Source: Panicum virgatum (lineage: Eukaryota > Streptophyta > Magnoliopsida > Poales > Poaceae). Taken from it: a DNA stretch of 64,000 nt. The stretch is from the NCBI RefSeq assembly GCF_016808335.1, contig NC_053144.1, positions 68,743,400 to 68,807,399 of the forward strand, in the 5' to 3' direction. Positions 63,054 to 64,000 of the stretch are shown piece after piece (position 1 is the stretch's first letter; each line of letters opens with the position of its first letter). Both the position numbers and the translations under genes were made by a program. Under the pieces are notes generated by a model, which worked only from the letters and a program-made list of their open reading frames with translations, searched no databases and was not told where the DNA came from.

Positions 63054-63462
63054 AAAACATTTCATTTCATCTATAGAATATATATCAACACGAAGAGGCT
63101 ATCAAATGCGCTCCAACTGTTGTTTACTCCAGTGTCAACTTAAATTTCATATAAGCGGGAATGGCATTACATAGTACTGTATATATATACGTCAAATGAG
63201 AAAGTGCGTGTTTTCAAAGGATTACACATTTTACAGTACAAACTAGGACTACAAAATGGTTGTACAACAAGCTGCCTTGGGGTTTGTTTCCTCTTCTCGG
63301 AGAGCAAGCAGAGTTGCTACAAATTATAATGGTTAGTTGTCAAGTAGACTATACGACCTTCGGATGCAACTGCTCGAGTGCATATTTTGTTATATTGATG
63401 TCTGAAGACTCCACCGAGATTTTTCAGAAAGCTCTCAGTTTATAAGTTCAAAAGTTATAATA
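63054..63462. other. Trailer of the LTO1-like gene and intergenic
   Basis: No separate gene is supported. The part next to 63463 should be its 3' untranslated region on the minus strand. Confidence 0.4.
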
Positions 63463-63951
63463 TCAATTCGGTGCTATTTCCTTGGATTGTTCTGTACCCT
63501 CAGCAACGAAGCCTGATGCTTCTGCCAGAACTTCAAGCTCCTGATCACCGCTCAGGACCTGAGTAGGCACAGACTCAATTTGTAAACAAATGAGAAGAAT
63601 TAAATCTGAAGGCAAAGTGGGTGCTGGTGTAAGTGTGTTTTATCTGCAACACAAACCCCCCAGCAACCGATAGATTAGCATCATTCAGTTTGCTCTATAT
63701 AAAACGTGAAGTAGAGGTGTTGCAGACACGGAATTATATGTCAACATGACAATGACCTACGGAAGGGGGAAGGAAAACATAATGTCTTCATGCAAACATC
63801 AGAACTTCCTTACCTTTCCATTGATGAACCATGTTGGAAAACCTTCAAGACCAGCAGCTTGACATTCCGAACTCATTTTCTTTCCCTTACCAGCACCATT
63901 TGGGAAACACTCCACATAGTCTAGAATTTTTGTAGCTTCACGACCAAACAT
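63463..63951 (-). CDS. LTO1: C-terminal exons of LTO1/VKOR-type thiol oxidoreductase (partial)
   Basis: Two minus-strand exons (63951-63814, 63558-63463) encode the last 77 residues of a protein that continues beyond the right edge. Exon A reads MFGREATKILDYVECFPNG, then a CQAAGLEGFPTWFINGK block; exon B reads VLSGDQELEVLAEASGF and stops after APN. GFPTW is the cis-proline motif of a thioredoxin-like domain, and the whole matches the C-terminal Trx domain of plant LTO1, where a membrane VKOR domain is fused to a lumen-facing Trx domain. LTO1 forms disulfides in thylakoid lumen proteins, needed for photosystem II assembly. The VKOR domain and Trx CXXC site would lie outside the window. The internal M is not a start: exon A begins at a splice acceptor (CATGCAG). 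Confidence 0.9.
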
Positions 63952-64000
63952 CTGCATGAAACAAGATTATCATATTACACATACTAGAATGGAGTATTCC

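Overview
The window is nuclear DNA of a grass, most likely a panicoid (Sorghum/Setaria/Panicum-type). This rests on intron-containing genes with GC-rich monocot coding exons, TATA boxes of the TATATAAG/TATAAAAG type, and a dense load of grass repeats (Tourist- and Stowaway-like MITEs, MULEs, Copia/Gypsy LTRs). There are no bacterial, viral or organellar genes. The species cannot be resolved by eye.

Eight host genes can be supported. From left to right: a NAC transcription factor of the LOV1/ANAC035 type (5540-7069, +); a secreted GH19 chitinase without chitin-binding domain (9881-10843, -); a BSK receptor-like cytoplasmic kinase with nine coding exons (12671-16876, -); a DUF241 protein (33990-34970, -); an expansin-like A protein (45181-46597, -); a peroxisomal 4-coumarate:CoA ligase-like enzyme ending in SKL (51767-55017, -); the chloroplast signal recognition particle subunit cpSRP43/CAO (58380-59537, +); and the last two exons of an LTO1/VKOR-type thiol oxidoreductase (63463-63951, -, cut by the right edge). 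They are separate transcription units, not an operon. The order NAC, chitinase, EXLA, 4CLL, cpSRP43, LTO1 matches, from memory, a segment near the start of rice chromosome 3, so this looks like a conserved syntenic block swollen by transposons.

The most striking structure is a 6.4-kb Mutator-like element at 25769-32157. It has a perfect 9-bp target duplication and terminal inverted repeats of about 600-660 bp that contain promoter, leader and leader intron. It carries GRF-type zinc-finger genes on the left and a Myb/SANT-like gene converging from the right, but no recognisable transposase. A 1.5-kb solo-LTR-like sequence is nested inside it. Around it lie about a dozen Tourist-like MITEs, five Stowaway elements, an 8-bp-TSD hAT-type element, a palindromic 763-bp element with a 10-bp TSD, a LINE 3' end with repeated covarying stem-loops, and an LTR with a roughly 96-bp tandem array of CGGACGGTCCG palindromes.

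Several very small insertions (9-36 bp, mostly oligo-T) are flanked by perfect 12-17 bp duplications and look like retroposition events that kept only the tail. The rest of the intergenic sequence shows no coding signal that I could support.
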